NCBI RefSeq assembly: GCF_024273235.1
Contig: NZ_JANBVH010000014.1
Span: 48,783 to 112,782 of the forward strand
Length of the DNA stretch: 64,000 bases
Reading direction: 5' to 3'
Source: Sphingomonas faeni
Lineage (GTDB): Bacteria > Pseudomonadota > Alphaproteobacteria > Sphingomonadales > Sphingomonadaceae
The first letter of the stretch is position 1. Every line of letters begins with the position of its first letter. Positions 41,049 through 51,564 of this stretch are shown here, in pieces. The notes under the pieces are model-generated. The model did no database searches. It was not told the origin of the DNA and was given only the letters and a program-made list of their open reading frames with translations. Position numbers and translations under genes: made by a program.

Positions 41049-43745
41049 CTATTTTACGGCCAGCGCCGCCGCGATCTCGGCGGACTTGGCTTGGCGCAGT
41101 ACGCCACAATGGCGCATGCTTTCCAAGGTTCGATCATAGGTCAGCACGCCGACATCGGCCTTGCGGATGAGGGCGCCGACCTTTGCGTCGATCCGATCGG
41201 CCTGGTCGGCGCCACACTGCGTGCCGAGCGCCTGAGGCAGGCGGCTGGTCAGGAAGATACCGGTGCCGCCGGCGAGAAGCGTCTCGTAATTGGCCAGGAT
41301 CCAGTCGGTGCCGAGGTCGCGCGTGTCGGCGTTGCCGACGATGCCGAAGATCAGCGCGATTTTGTCGTAGCTGCGCATCCGCTTGTCATCGAGCCCGAGA
41401 AGATAGGTGGCGGCCTCGGCGCGCCCGCTGGACGCCGCCGCACCGATTGCGTTCTGGCGGAAGGTCGGATCCTCGCTCGACAGCGCCTTGTCGATCAGCG
41501 TCTTCACCACCGGCAAGCCGCCCTCCTGCGCCACCACGGTCAGCGCGCTGCCGATGAAACCGGGATCGAGCGCCGTCGCATCGCCGGCGAGATATTTCTC
41601 ACCCGCGACCTTCAGCGTGTTGCGGACGGCGGTGTCGCGCGCTTCGTCGGCGACGAGATCGACCAGGTCGTGGCGCAGGCTTTGACGGTCGGGGTCGTCC
41701 TTCGCGTGGGCGCCGGCGGCGGGATCGAAACCGAGTGCGGCGAGGCGCGGCGTGTAGATCGACGCGAGCAACGCGCGATAGCCCGGCAGCGATGCCTGGG
41801 TGATCAGGCCGCGCGCGCGCAGCCCGGCGATCCGCCGGCCACCGTCGATGCTCGCGGTCGCGTCGGGGTTCGCGGCGACCGCGCGGGCTTCGGCAAACAG
41901 CCAGGCCGCCGGTGCCTTGCCGGCGCGGAACGCCGCCCACAGGCTGTCGGTGGTGGCGAGCGCCTCGCCCGGCGATAGCGTCCCCGACGCCGCGATCAAC
42001 GACTGCCAGTCGGCGGGCGCGAGGTCGAAGCGGTAATAGCCCGCACCGCCGACATTGGGCATGATCACGCCCGAGGCGGGCGCGGCGATCGTCGTCGCGG
42101 GCTTGTCGAGCAGCGCGCACTGCTTCGCCGCGCCGACCCGGACGCAGAACGGGATCGTCCAGCTCAGCGGCGGCGGCGACGAGCCCAGGAATGCATAGCG
42201 CGACTGGGTGGCGACGAGGCCATTGCCCTGCCGCCGCACGTCGACGACCGGCACGCCCTGCTGGTCGACGAACGACTTCAGCGCGGCGAGCACGCGCGGA
42301 TCCTTGGCGGCATCGGAGATCGACTCGAAGAATTGTTCGGACGTCGCGTTGCCGTAGGCGTGGCGCTTGAGGTGGAGGCGGACACCTTCCTTGAACTTCT
42401 CGTCGCCGAGATACGCGGCGATCATCGCCACGACCTGGCCGCCCTTGCCATAGGTGATGTTGTCGAACGCGGAATCGATCTGGCCGTTTTCGGTGATCGG
42501 CTGGTGGATCGGACGGCCGACCTCCAGCGCATCGGTGTTCATCGTGCCGAAGCCCTCGGCCAGCGCGCCGACGCCGATGTTGAGTTCGGGCCGCCATTCG
42601 TTGCCGATCCGGTAGCCCATCCAGTTGGCGAAGCTCTCGTTCAGCCAGATGTCGTCCCACCAGGCCGGCGTCACGAGATCGCCGAACCACTGGTGCGACA
42701 GTTCGTGCGCGACGATCATCCCGAACGACTGTTTTTCGCGGGTGGTCGCTCCCGGCGCGAGGTAGATGATGCCGTCGCCATACGTGTCGGCGCCGGCATT
42801 CTCCATCGCGCCGGCCATGATCGGCGTGCCGATCTGGTCGAGCTTGGGAAAGGGGAACGGCTCCCCGAAGTATTTCTCGAGCAGCAAGACGATGCGCGGC
42901 GTTTCGGCCATCACATAGCCCATCTTGTCCTTCTGCGCCGTGGTGGCGACCGCGCCGTACGGCATCGGCGTCGGCCGCTCTGGCGTCGGCGGGATCATCC
43001 CGGTCTGATGGACGAACGGACCGGTGTCGAACGCGACGAGATAGGTCGGCAGCGGCTTGGTCGGGGCGAACTGGTGCTTCTCCATCCCGCCCGCGACCTT
43101 GGTGACGGCCAGCTGCGGCGCGTTGCTGACCGCGACCATCCCGGGGTGCGTCGTGACCGAGACGGTGAACGGGGTCTTGAAGCCCGGCTCGTCGAAGCTC
43201 GGGAACGCGGCGCGGGCGTCGATGCTTTCGAACTGCGTCCAGCTATACCAGGCGTCGCCGACCTTGACGTGGAACACGCCCGACGCGCTGTCGCCGAAGC
43301 TACCGGTGTAATCGAACGCCAGCGTCGCCGCGCCCGCCGGCAGCGTCTGCGCGAAGTCCAGCCGCGCGGTCCCGCTCTGGTCGACCTGCGTGAACACCGC
43401 CGGCGTCGCCTTCCCGCCGACCATGGCGACCGCCTTCGCGATCTTCAGGTCGCGGCCGTGGATGTAGAGAGATTTCGTCGGCGCCTTCAGCGTGACGTCG
43501 ATCTCGTCATGCCCGGAAAAGCTGTCCTTTTCCGGCAGGATCGTGAAATCGAGACGATACGCCTTGGGAACCGCGGCGTCGGAAAGCCTCCCCTTCGGCG
43601 CGTTCGCATCCGGGGTGATCGCCGCCTTGGTCGGTGCACCCTGTTGCGATGGCCCCTGTGCCGGCGCCGGTGCCGGTGCCGGGCTCGCCTGCGCGGTCGT
43701 GGACAGCAGCAGGGCGGTGAAACCGATGACGAAGGAGGTGCGCAT
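41049..43745 (-). CDS. M1-family zinc metallo-aminopeptidase, exported
   Basis: Aminopeptidase of 898 aa. A signal peptide (MRTSFVIGFTALLLSTTAQA) is followed by a Pro/Ala/Gln-rich linker. The substrate-binding GAMENAG motif and zinc site H347-E348-x-x-H351 with E370 (HELSHQWFGDLV, WLNESFANW) are intact, and the ERAP1-like C-terminal helical domain completes the protein. It would remove N-terminal residues from peptides in the periplasm. It converges on the SleB gene and is separated from the autotransporter by a hairpin. Confidence 0.95.
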   Translation of the reverse strand: MRTSFVIGFTALLLSTTAQASPAPAPAPAQGPSQQGAPTKAAITPDANAPKGRLSDAAVPKAYRLDFTILPEKDSFSGHDEIDVTLKAPTKSLYIHGRDLKIAKAVAMVGGKATPAVFTQVDQSGTARLDFAQTLPAGAATLAFDYTGSFGDSASGVFHVKVGDAWYSWTQFESIDARAAFPSFDEPGFKTPFTVSVTTHPGMVAVSNAPQLAVTKVAGGMEKHQFAPTKPLPTYLVAFDTGPFVHQTGMIPPTPERPTPMPYGAVATTAQKDKMGYVMAETPRIVLLLEKYFGEPFPFPKLDQIGTPIMAGAMENAGADTYGDGIIYLAPGATTREKQSFGMIVAHELSHQWFGDLVTPAWWDDIWLNESFANWMGYRIGNEWRPELNIGVGALAEGFGTMNTDALEVGRPIHQPITENGQIDSAFDNITYGKGGQVVAMIAAYLGDEKFKEGVRLHLKRHAYGNATSEQFFESISDAAKDPRVLAALKSFVDQQGVPVVDVRRQGNGLVATQSRYAFLGSSPPPLSWTIPFCVRVGAAKQCALLDKPATTIAAPASGVIMPNVGGAGYYRFDLAPADWQSLIAASGTLSPGEALATTDSLWAAFRAGKAPAAWLFAEARAVAANPDATASIDGGRRIAGLRARGLITQASLPGYRALLASIYTPRLAALGFDPAAGAHAKDDPDRQSLRHDLVDLVADEARDTAVRNTLKVAGEKYLAGDATALDPGFIGSALTVVAQEGGLPVVKTLIDKALSSEDPTFRQNAIGAAASSGRAEAATYLLGLDDKRMRSYDKIALIFGIVGNADTRDLGTDWILANYETLLAGGTGIFLTSRLPQALGTQCGADQADRIDAKVGALIRKADVGVLTYDRTLESMRHCGVLRQAKSAEIAAALAVK

Positions 43746-43860
43746 TAAAATTCCCGACTAAGGTGTAGTAGAGATGTAAGTCAGCAGGATGGCGGCGGCA
43801 AGCGCTTTGACTGGCGGCGCCATAACGCAACCTGCGTAGAGCCCCCCGCAAAGCAACGCC

Positions 43861-43896
43861 GGTAGCCGTCCCCCGCAGCGACTGAGGACGGCTACC
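43861..43896. terminator. hairpin between autotransporter and aminopeptidase genes
   Basis: Perfect 11-bp stem GGTAGCCGTCC / GGACGGCTACC around a 14-nt loop, 57 bp past the autotransporter stop (minus strand) and upstream of the aminopeptidase start. It lacks a clear T-run, so termination is likely but not certain. Confidence 0.6.
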
Positions 43897-43953
43897 GGGT
43901 GCGGAATCGGCATGGCGGATCACGCCAAGCCGATTGCACGCCCGTCCCGATCC

Positions 43954-46900
43954 TCAGAACCGCAGCCGCACTCCCGCGGTAATGTTCTCCTGGTGATCAT
44001 CGCGACCGGTCTGCGATCCTGCCGCCGCGAACAGGTCGAGCCCGCTTGGCAGGCGATATCCAACGCCAGCCTGCGCGGTGCCCACCAGCTTGGAACGTTG
44101 CGCGCCCAGTGCCTCGAGACCGAGACCACCGCCGGCATAGCCTGCCAGCGCATCGACCCGTCGGCCCTGGACCTGATAGCGCCCGCCGAACGACGCGAAC
44201 GGGCGGAACGGCGCCGACGACGCCTCGCTTCGGCCGAGGAACAGCCCCGCATCCGCAAAGCCTGCGACATGGCGGTCTCGCGCCACGGTCAGCGCAAAGG
44301 CACTGCCGCCGGTCTCGTCCGTCGCGTCACGGGTCGTGCGAACATAGGTTATCCCCGCGCGCGGCCGCAGCGTCCAATCGGATGCCAGGGCAATCCCATA
44401 GCCGATCGAGAGGTCGCCGACCCAGCTGTGCAGGTCATAGCGACCGACACCAGCCGCGGTCCCCGGCAGCGCGCGTGTCGTCGACGCCTTGCCGCCGTCG
44501 TACATCACCGATCCGGTGATGCCGAACCCTGTGTCCGCCATGAAGCGCGCATGCACGCCCGCCACGAAACCATCCGCACGGGTCCGCGCACCCAGCCGTT
44601 CGATCTGCTGGCGGGTATTGAGATAACCACCGAACGCGCCCACGCTCCACGATGCATCGCCGATGCCGATCCCGCCCAGGAAGCCGTAATTGCGGCTCTG
44701 CGTTGCCGAGGTACCCGCGCCCCCATCCGCGCCGAAGCGATGCCAACCGCCCAGCGCCTGTGCGAAGGTGTAGGCGTGGACCGTGTCGCCGGTCGCCGCG
44801 AAGGCCGTACCCCGTGCCGCACCAGACAGCGTCAGCGCGTTATCGACACCGATCTGCGTCGCCGACGCATAGGCCTCGGGCGTCAATTGCGCGAACGCGG
44901 TCGGATTCGACGCGCCCGACGCGGTCAGCAGCGCGGGCACCGCGGCGAATAGCGCACTGGTGGCGGGCTGCGCGGCCAGCGCCGTATTTGCATAGGCAAT
45001 GCTGCGAGCCACCTGCGGCGAGAATGCCGCATCCCCCAGGAACTGGCCGAGAAGCTGGATCCGATCCGCCCGCTGCACCACGAAGCCGAACAGGCTATCG
45101 GGCTTGAGCACCGTCGAATAGGCTCCCGTGATCCCGCCGCTGGCAACGACGAGGTCGTACGAAACGCCGGCGCGCAGCGTCCCGCTGGTAACGATCTGGA
45201 GCGTCGCACCCGACGCGATCGATATTGCGCCATTGACGACGAGCTTGTCCGATACCGCTGGTGTCAGTTCGAACAGCGACACGGATCCTTCCTGCAGCGC
45301 GACGTTGCCGTTTACCGTCATCGTACCCGCCGACGCGCCCGGACTCAGCGTGCCGGCCACGACCAAATTGCCGTTCACCGTTCCCGCCGAGCCGAAGGTC
45401 GCACCCTGCCGCACGGTGATCTGCGTCGCGCCGATCGTCGATCCAGCCAGCCCGACGAGGCGTCCGCCGGTCAGGTCGACGCTGCCAAGCACCGCCGTGC
45501 CCGCGATCGTCGCATAGCCCGACGCCATGCCGAAATTCTCGATATTGGCGATGCTGCCGAACGCGACGGGCGCGGTTGCGGTACCGCCTGTTACGGCGAT
45601 CGTGTCCGTACCCGCTCCGCCATCGACCGACCCGGCAAACTGGCCGAGGACGGCCAGGCGATTGTTGCCGCCACCGAACTGGACCTGCCCCGCGGTCAGC
45701 GATCCGCCACCGAGAACGACAAGGTCGGTATTGGCGACAACCCGGTCGTAGCTTTGCGTGCCCGACAGCGATAACGTGCCGTTACCTTCGGTCGCGAGTG
45801 TCTCGAACCCGGTGAGCACGCCGGCGGCAAGCACGTGATCGCCCGTCGGTACGCCCACCAGTCCGATCGTCGCCGTGTCACTGCCCGCGCCACCAGAGAC
45901 AGTGCCGTTGAGTATCCCGCCCGCCATCCAGCGGAACGCGTCGTTACCCGCGCCGAGATCGATCACGCCGGCCAGCGTGCCGCCGCTCGCCAGCGTCAGT
46001 TGCTGGTCGCCGTTTCCGAACGACAGCGGCATACCCGTCGAACCGAGCGCGCCCGTCACCGTGAGCGCGCTGCCCGCCAGCGCGATCTGCTCGAAGCCGG
46101 TAGCGCTGCCGGCCAGCGTAACCGGCCCCGTCGTGGCGAAGCGCAACAGGTCATTGCCCGTGCCGCCATCATAGCGTCCCATCGCGACTGTAGTCCCCAG
46201 CGAAAGCTGATCGTCACCACCACCGAGCGAGACGTTGGCGAGATCGCCATCGACCACCACGGTCTCGGCCGCATCGCTACCCGTCAGCGATCCGATCCGA
46301 TGCCCGGCCAGCACCAGGTCGAGGTCGGTTCCTGCCAGCGCGACGCTGGTGAAATCCTGGTCGAGCGCCAGCGACAGCATGCCGTTGCCCGCGATGCCCA
46401 GCCGCTCGAAGCCGGTACGCTGGCCGATGCCGTTGCGATTGCCCGCGAGCATCACCGTGTACAGGTCGTTGCCCGCACCACCATCGACGGTGCCGGCCAC
46501 GCGGCTGCCCAGACCCTCGACATATTCGTCGTCGCCGCTGCCGAGCGCGACCGAGCCGAGGATCGCGCCGGCGTTGACGACGCGGTCGTTGCCGCCTGCG
46601 AGGTCGACCGAACCGGTGATGGTGCCATTGCTCGTCACGGTCTCGGCACCGTCGCCGCCGGTGATCGTCACCGCGCCGTCGCTGCTCAGGATCTGCCCCG
46701 CTGCCACCGTGACGCTGCCACCGCTGACGCCGATCGTGTCGAAGCGAAAGCTGCCCGAATAGATGACGTTGCCTGATCCGGTCTGGGTGAAGCGTTCGAA
46801 GTTGACGAACTGGTCGCCGTTCACCGCGCCGCCGCCGGTGGCATCGACGATCAGCCCGTCATTCCCCTCGCCGCCATCGATGGTGCCGACCAGGGTCGCG

Positions 46901-49900
46901 CTCGCCTGCTGGAGGAAAACGTCGTCGCCCGAGCCGAGGAACACGTCGCCACGGATCGTGCCGCGGTTCTCGATGCTGTCGTTGCCGCCGGCCAGCGCGA
47001 TGGAGCCGATGATCGTGCCGGTGTTGACGATCCGATCGTCTACGCCGCCGACCGTCTGGATCGCGCCGGCGAGGTAGGTCGAGCCGATCGTGTCGATCAA
47101 CCCGTCGTAGCTGGCAAGCGTCGTGCCCACGCCGCCGCGGACCGTACCGGCGTTGGTGAGATCCAAGCCAGCGCCGTAGCCCAGTATTCCGACAGAACGA
47201 TCGCCGGTCGCTTCGATCACGCCGGCCGCCATATTGGTGATGCTCGCAATGCCCGAACTGGCGCTGAAGCCGAGCGCGTTGGCGGCTTGGGTCACGTGAT
47301 ACGCAGTGCCATAGGTGTCGAAATAGACCTGATCGATTCCCCCGCCATTGGCGCGGATCGTCCCGGAATTGGTCACGCCGATTGTGGCAGGACCGGTGAG
47401 ATCGCTATAGCTATAGACGCCGACCGAGGCGCCAGCGCCACCCGGCCCAGCCGCCTCGATCGTACCGCTGTTGGCCAGCGACACGGTACCGCTGAGACCC
47501 GTCCAGTCGATGATATAGAGCGATACGGCCTGGACTGCGCTGGAGATGACGCCCGCGTTGGTCAACGATATCGCCGATGACGGGAGTGAGGCGTCAGAAT
47601 AGCCAAAGTAATTCCCGGCCGAGGCGGTCAATCCCCCCTCGATGCTGCCGGTGTTCGTCGCGACGATCGATCCCGCATAGGTCGAAAGATGGACGGTCTG
47701 GTAGCTGTCATCACCAGAAATGCGGCCGCTGTTGACGAAGCTGACGTCGTTCGCGCTGTCGATCGACACGGCTCCGCCCGCAAGAGACGTGGAACCGATC
47801 GTCCCCGTGTTGGTGAAACTCCGTGCGGTCCCGAAGAAACCGTCGCGAATGCTTCCCTGATTCGTAAAACTGGACAGGACCAGCTGGGCGGCCGGATCGG
47901 CGCTCATATAATCATAGTAACCGCTCAGTACCGCGCCTTCGATCGTGGCGGCATTGACGATGCTGCCGTCACCCGAGAGATAAAGGTCGGACTGGAACGG
48001 GTTTGATGCGGTCGCCGTGAGGATCGTTCCGGCGCCCAGCGCGCGGATGCCCTCGAGATTGAAATTGACGACGTTGGCCGCTGGCAAGGTCCCCAATGCC
48101 ACGGTGCCGCTCGTGTTTCGCGCGTGAACGAAGACGTTGTCACCATTGCCGCCATCGACCGTGCCGCTCACGCCGATCACGTCGTTCAGGGCGACGAAGG
48201 TGTCGTCGCCATACCCGAAGCTGACATTGCCAGCGACCGTGCCGCCGTTGGCGAAGTAGGTCGACCCGCCGCTGGAGAAGCCGGAGCTGAAATCGACCGA
48301 ACCGATGATCGTGCCGGCATTTTCGACCGTGCCGTCCATCCGGATCGCCGTACCGCCGACGCCGGAAATCGTACCGCCGGCAAGGTTCGTGACCTGGCCA
48401 CCGGAGATATTGCCGATCGCCACGCCGCCCGTGCTCGCGATCGTGCCGGAGTTCGTCACGTAGGAGCCGGACGAATATCCGCCGCTGATCGCGAAGCCTG
48501 CGGTCTGTATCGTGCCGCTGTTCGCGACGGTGCTGGCGTTGCCGATCCCGACGGACGCCCGAGGCCCGGTCTGGATGATCGTGCCGGTGTTGATCACGTC
48601 CGTGACGCCGTAGGTGCCGTAGCTCCCGTTCAGCTCGATCCGGCCATTGTTGATCAGGGTACCCGTATAAACGACGGCGGCATTGAACGCATCGCCGCCG
48701 TTGGTTGCCGTGTACGCCGCGCGGATCGTTCCCTCGTTCTGCAGCGTGTTGTTCGAACCGAGAACCGCCACGCCCAACGCACCTGCGAAATAATCGTCGA
48801 TCGTTCCGCTCAGGGTTCCGCGACTGACGACGGTCAGTGCCTCCGTCGATCCGTCCGAACCGCCCGTCGTCGTGCCGGGTACGATTGACGCCGATGCCAT
48901 GCGCAGCGCGGATTGGTTGGTCACGGCGACATCGGCGGCTAGGTCGACTGTGCCGTTGCCGGCAAGCACGATCGGCAGCGTCTGTGCCGCGGCTGCGGTC
49001 AGGGTCAGTGTGGCGCTATCGACGAGCTCGTACCCAGCCGTGAGGAACGGCCCGACTGCGCCGATCACGGCACTCTGCTGGCCGCTCACACGGTAGCGCA
49101 ACAGGCCGGCGTTGGAGATCACGGTGCCGTTGATCCCGGCGAAGGCAGTCTGCCCGGGATTGACCAAGTCGACGACCAGCGTGTCGCCCTTGCCCAGCGT
49201 CAGGTTGCCGTTCAGCACGCCGCCCGTCAGCGCGACGAAGCGGTTGGCGTTGCCGCTACCGTAGCCGGTATCGCGTGGCGATACGAACGTCACGTCGCCG
49301 TCGATCGTCCCGGCATTGAAGACCGCGCCGTTATAGACGCTCGTCGAGCCATAGGGATCGCGGCCGCTGATGGCATTGGCCCCGCCGCTGATCGTACCAC
49401 CCGCCAGGTTGTTGAGCACGCCGTAATTGGAAAGCCCGACGGCGGTGCCGCTCCCCAGGCCTGCGATCGTCCCGCTGTTCGTCAACACATACCCGGTCAC
49501 CGCGCCGAAGGTGGCGCCCTCGATCCGGCCGCTGTTGATCGCCGGCATGTTGTCGGTGTTGCCGCTCAGCTCGACGCCGATGCCCGCCGTCGAACGGATC
49601 AGCCCGCGATTTTCGAGTGCACCGCCGAATAACGAGGCGGCGGTGCCCGCCGCGACGATCGATCCGGTGTTGACGAGCGTGCCGCCCGACAGGGCGATGC
49701 CGTTGCCATTCGATGCGATCGTCCCGGCATTCGTGAGCATGGAATTACCGAGGCTTACCGCATAATATCCCTGCGTGACGCTCGTCTGGATGCTGCCGTT
49801 GTTGGTGAAGGTCGGGCCGCCCGTTACATAATAGGACTGCACGAACGCCTGGCCGTTGGTCGTGATCGTGGCGTCGTTGACGATGCTGCCATACCCCGCC

Positions 49901-51180
49901 AGTTCGATCGTACCGGGCGTGACGAAGCCGTCGGCTAACGTGACCGTCGCCTCCGCGCCCGGATCGAGCCGCAACCGCTGGAAGCCACCGGGCAGCGTGA
50001 TCGCGGTGTTCACCGTCAGGTCGGTCGTCGGTGCCAGGACGATCGAATTGGTCCCCTCGCCGCCATTGAGGCTGCCCGTGATCCCCGTTACCAGCGCCGA
50101 CGTCCCGACGTACCGCGCGTAGACAAGATCGTTGCCCCGGCCGAGCGATACGTTGCCATTGATGATGCCAACCGTGGAATCAACAACACTGAAAAACCCC
50201 GTCCCCTGACCCGGATCAGCGACGATGCCCCCCGTGATCGTACCGGCGTTGACCAGTTGGATCGCCGAGCCCGCCACCAACGCCGTAATTCCAGCAGTAC
50301 CGATCTGCCCCCCGACCAAGTTCGTGATCTTCAGATTGCTACCCTGCACGGCGGCGCCGGTGCCATCGTTGCGGATCGTTCCGCTGTTGGTCAGCGACGC
50401 GCTCTGCGAAAAATTCGCGAGGGTCGCTGCGTTCGACGCGGACCGGATCGTGCCCTCATTCGTCCACGCACCTGCCCTGACCCCCGAATTATAGGTCGTT
50501 GTCTGCTCGATCGCGCTCCGAACTCCCCCATCGATCATGCCCGCATTGGCGAGTTGCCCGACCGCGCCGCTGATCCCCGCAATCGAGCCGGTTGCAGTGT
50601 TGACTATGACGTCGAAGCCGCCCCTTGCGGGCTCGGTTGCGAGCAACGCCGGACCACCGGTCCCCGTTATCGTCCCGGCGTTAGTTAGGCTGACCAAAGC
50701 CACGCCATAGCTGTTGCCGGGCGACGATCCAGCCGTGATACCGTTCACGCCAGCGACGGTTGCGCCCGACTGAACCGCGATGTCGACATGCGTACCGTAG
50801 AAGTCGAACGAACCCGACGGTACCGTGCCTGAGCGCACGTCGATGCCGCTCTGAAGGCCACCGTTCACGGTTCCCGCAACGCTGATCGACGCCGTTCGCG
50901 TGCCGAAGACATTCGGATCGGAGGGGAGATTCACCGCTATCGCCGGCGCGGACAAGCCGACCACCGTCGCGCTGCCGTCTACTACGACCGTAGCACCCGG
51001 CGCGGTTATGCCGATGCCATCCGCGTCGGTACCCGTGCAGGTTGTTACGACGTCGGCGCGGGGTGGGTCGGGCGCACATTGCGCGAAACCAGGCACCGAA
51101 AGCACAAGCGCTGCCGCAATCGCGCTCGTCTCTAGCGCGCGCGCGCGAACACGCCGCGTCGGCACAATGTTATTCCCCAT
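43954..51180 (-). CDS. giant autotransporter with beta-helix passenger and RTX-like repeats
   Basis: Type Va autotransporter of 2408 aa. The signal region (SAIAAALVLSVPGFAQCAPD) is followed by a short DVVTTCTGTDADGIG segment. Residues about 100-1390 consist of Asn/Gly/Thr-rich beta-helix turns with recurring NAGTI, NSGTI and GGTISG units. Residues about 1390-1860 add GGxGND/GSGDD nonapeptide-like units (GGEGNDGL, GGAGNDLYTV, GGTGNDLLRF) like calcium-binding RTX repeats. Residues about 2136-2408 are the 12-strand translocator, ending in RLRF with the required terminal Phe. The ATG at 51180 has AGGGGGA upstream. The protein probably acts as an adhesin or surface structure. No protease motif was seen in the passenger. 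Confidence 0.93.
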   Translation of the reverse strand: MGNNIVPTRRVRARALETSAIAAALVLSVPGFAQCAPDPPRADVVTTCTGTDADGIGITAPGATVVVDGSATVVGLSAPAIAVNLPSDPNVFGTRTASISVAGTVNGGLQSGIDVRSGTVPSGSFDFYGTHVDIAVQSGATVAGVNGITAGSSPGNSYGVALVSLTNAGTITGTGGPALLATEPARGGFDVIVNTATGSIAGISGAVGQLANAGMIDGGVRSAIEQTTTYNSGVRAGAWTNEGTIRSASNAATLANFSQSASLTNSGTIRNDGTGAAVQGSNLKITNLVGGQIGTAGITALVAGSAIQLVNAGTITGGIVADPGQGTGFFSVVDSTVGIINGNVSLGRGNDLVYARYVGTSALVTGITGSLNGGEGTNSIVLAPTTDLTVNTAITLPGGFQRLRLDPGAEATVTLADGFVTPGTIELAGYGSIVNDATITTNGQAFVQSYYVTGGPTFTNNGSIQTSVTQGYYAVSLGNSMLTNAGTIASNGNGIALSGGTLVNTGSIVAAGTAASLFGGALENRGLIRSTAGIGVELSGNTDNMPAINSGRIEGATFGAVTGYVLTNSGTIAGLGSGTAVGLSNYGVLNNLAGGTISGGANAISGRDPYGSTSVYNGAVFNAGTIDGDVTFVSPRDTGYGSGNANRFVALTGGVLNGNLTLGKGDTLVVDLVNPGQTAFAGINGTVISNAGLLRYRVSGQQSAVIGAVGPFLTAGYELVDSATLTLTAAAAQTLPIVLAGNGTVDLAADVAVTNQSALRMASASIVPGTTTGGSDGSTEALTVVSRGTLSGTIDDYFAGALGVAVLGSNNTLQNEGTIRAAYTATNGGDAFNAAVVYTGTLINNGRIELNGSYGTYGVTDVINTGTIIQTGPRASVGIGNASTVANSGTIQTAGFAISGGYSSGSYVTNSGTIASTGGVAIGNISGGQVTNLAGGTISGVGGTAIRMDGTVENAGTIIGSVDFSSGFSSGGSTYFANGGTVAGNVSFGYGDDTFVALNDVIGVSGTVDGGNGDNVFVHARNTSGTVALGTLPAANVVNFNLEGIRALGAGTILTATASNPFQSDLYLSGDGSIVNAATIEGAVLSGYYDYMSADPAAQLVLSSFTNQGSIRDGFFGTARSFTNTGTIGSTSLAGGAVSIDSANDVSFVNSGRISGDDSYQTVHLSTYAGSIVATNTGSIEGGLTASAGNYFGYSDASLPSSAISLTNAGVISSAVQAVSLYIIDWTGLSGTVSLANSGTIEAAGPGGAGASVGVYSYSDLTGPATIGVTNSGTIRANGGGIDQVYFDTYGTAYHVTQAANALGFSASSGIASITNMAAGVIEATGDRSVGILGYGAGLDLTNAGTVRGGVGTTLASYDGLIDTIGSTYLAGAIQTVGGVDDRIVNTGTIIGSIALAGGNDSIENRGTIRGDVFLGSGDDVFLQQASATLVGTIDGGEGNDGLIVDATGGGAVNGDQFVNFERFTQTGSGNVIYSGSFRFDTIGVSGGSVTVAAGQILSSDGAVTITGGDGAETVTSNGTITGSVDLAGGNDRVVNAGAILGSVALGSGDDEYVEGLGSRVAGTVDGGAGNDLYTVMLAGNRNGIGQRTGFERLGIAGNGMLSLALDQDFTSVALAGTDLDLVLAGHRIGSLTGSDAAETVVVDGDLANVSLGGGDDQLSLGTTVAMGRYDGGTGNDLLRFATTGPVTLAGSATGFEQIALAGSALTVTGALGSTGMPLSFGNGDQQLTLASGGTLAGVIDLGAGNDAFRWMAGGILNGTVSGGAGSDTATIGLVGVPTGDHVLAAGVLTGFETLATEGNGTLSLSGTQSYDRVVANTDLVVLGGGSLTAGQVQFGGGNNRLAVLGQFAGSVDGGAGTDTIAVTGGTATAPVAFGSIANIENFGMASGYATIAGTAVLGSVDLTGGRLVGLAGSTIGATQITVRQGATFGSAGTVNGNLVVAGTLSPGASAGTMTVNGNVALQEGSVSLFELTPAVSDKLVVNGAISIASGATLQIVTSGTLRAGVSYDLVVASGGITGAYSTVLKPDSLFGFVVQRADRIQLLGQFLGDAAFSPQVARSIAYANTALAAQPATSALFAAVPALLTASGASNPTAFAQLTPEAYASATQIGVDNALTLSGAARGTAFAATGDTVHAYTFAQALGGWHRFGADGGAGTSATQSRNYGFLGGIGIGDASWSVGAFGGYLNTRQQIERLGARTRADGFVAGVHARFMADTGFGITGSVMYDGGKASTTRALPGTAAGVGRYDLHSWVGDLSIGYGIALASDWTLRPRAGITYVRTTRDATDETGGSAFALTVARDRHVAGFADAGLFLGRSEASSAPFRPFASFGGRYQVQGRRVDALAGYAGGGLGLEALGAQRSKLVGTAQAGVGYRLPSGLDLFAAAGSQTGRDDHQENITAGVRLRF

Positions 51181-51564
51181 TACATATCCCCCTGATCTCG
51201 CGAACGGGGGCTAATCGCTTGCTGTCCCACTGTCGAGCCACATGAGTGAATTGGTCAGGTAAATTGCGCCCGTTCTGAATGGCTTTCCGTGGACGCGAAT
51301 ATCGCTGAGCAACGGTCCGGACATACTAATGTGACCGCGTCTCTGTAGCCGTTCGATTTAACCAGTTCGTGGTCGAACTACGGTGCGAAGACTGTGACCG
51401 CCGCCTCAATTGAACACTCCAATCGGCCCATGGAGCGACATGCCACGTGCGCGTCACGTTGGCGGTCGCGTGGGCACTGTCTCTTGCCGATCACAGTCGA
51501 AAAGCTGGTCAGTATCGCGATCCTGAATCAGCATGCATTGGACCGCATTATCTACCAGTGGCGG
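51181..51564. other. intergenic region upstream of the autotransporter gene
   Basis: 384 bp between the ROK stop and the autotransporter start, both read on the minus strand. It must hold the autotransporter promoter and its ribosome site (AGGGGGA just before the ATG at 51180). Base composition is less GC-rich than the genes. I see no credible gene: plus-strand open frames here run antisense into the ROK gene and are Arg/Cys-rich. No clear operator was found. Confidence 0.6.

Noticed and set aside
43954..51180. Possible CRISPR or tandem-repeat array suggested by recurrent short motifs
   Set aside because: The repeats are in-frame, degenerate protein repeats (NAGTI, GGxGND) without constant spacers; they encode the autotransporter passenger.
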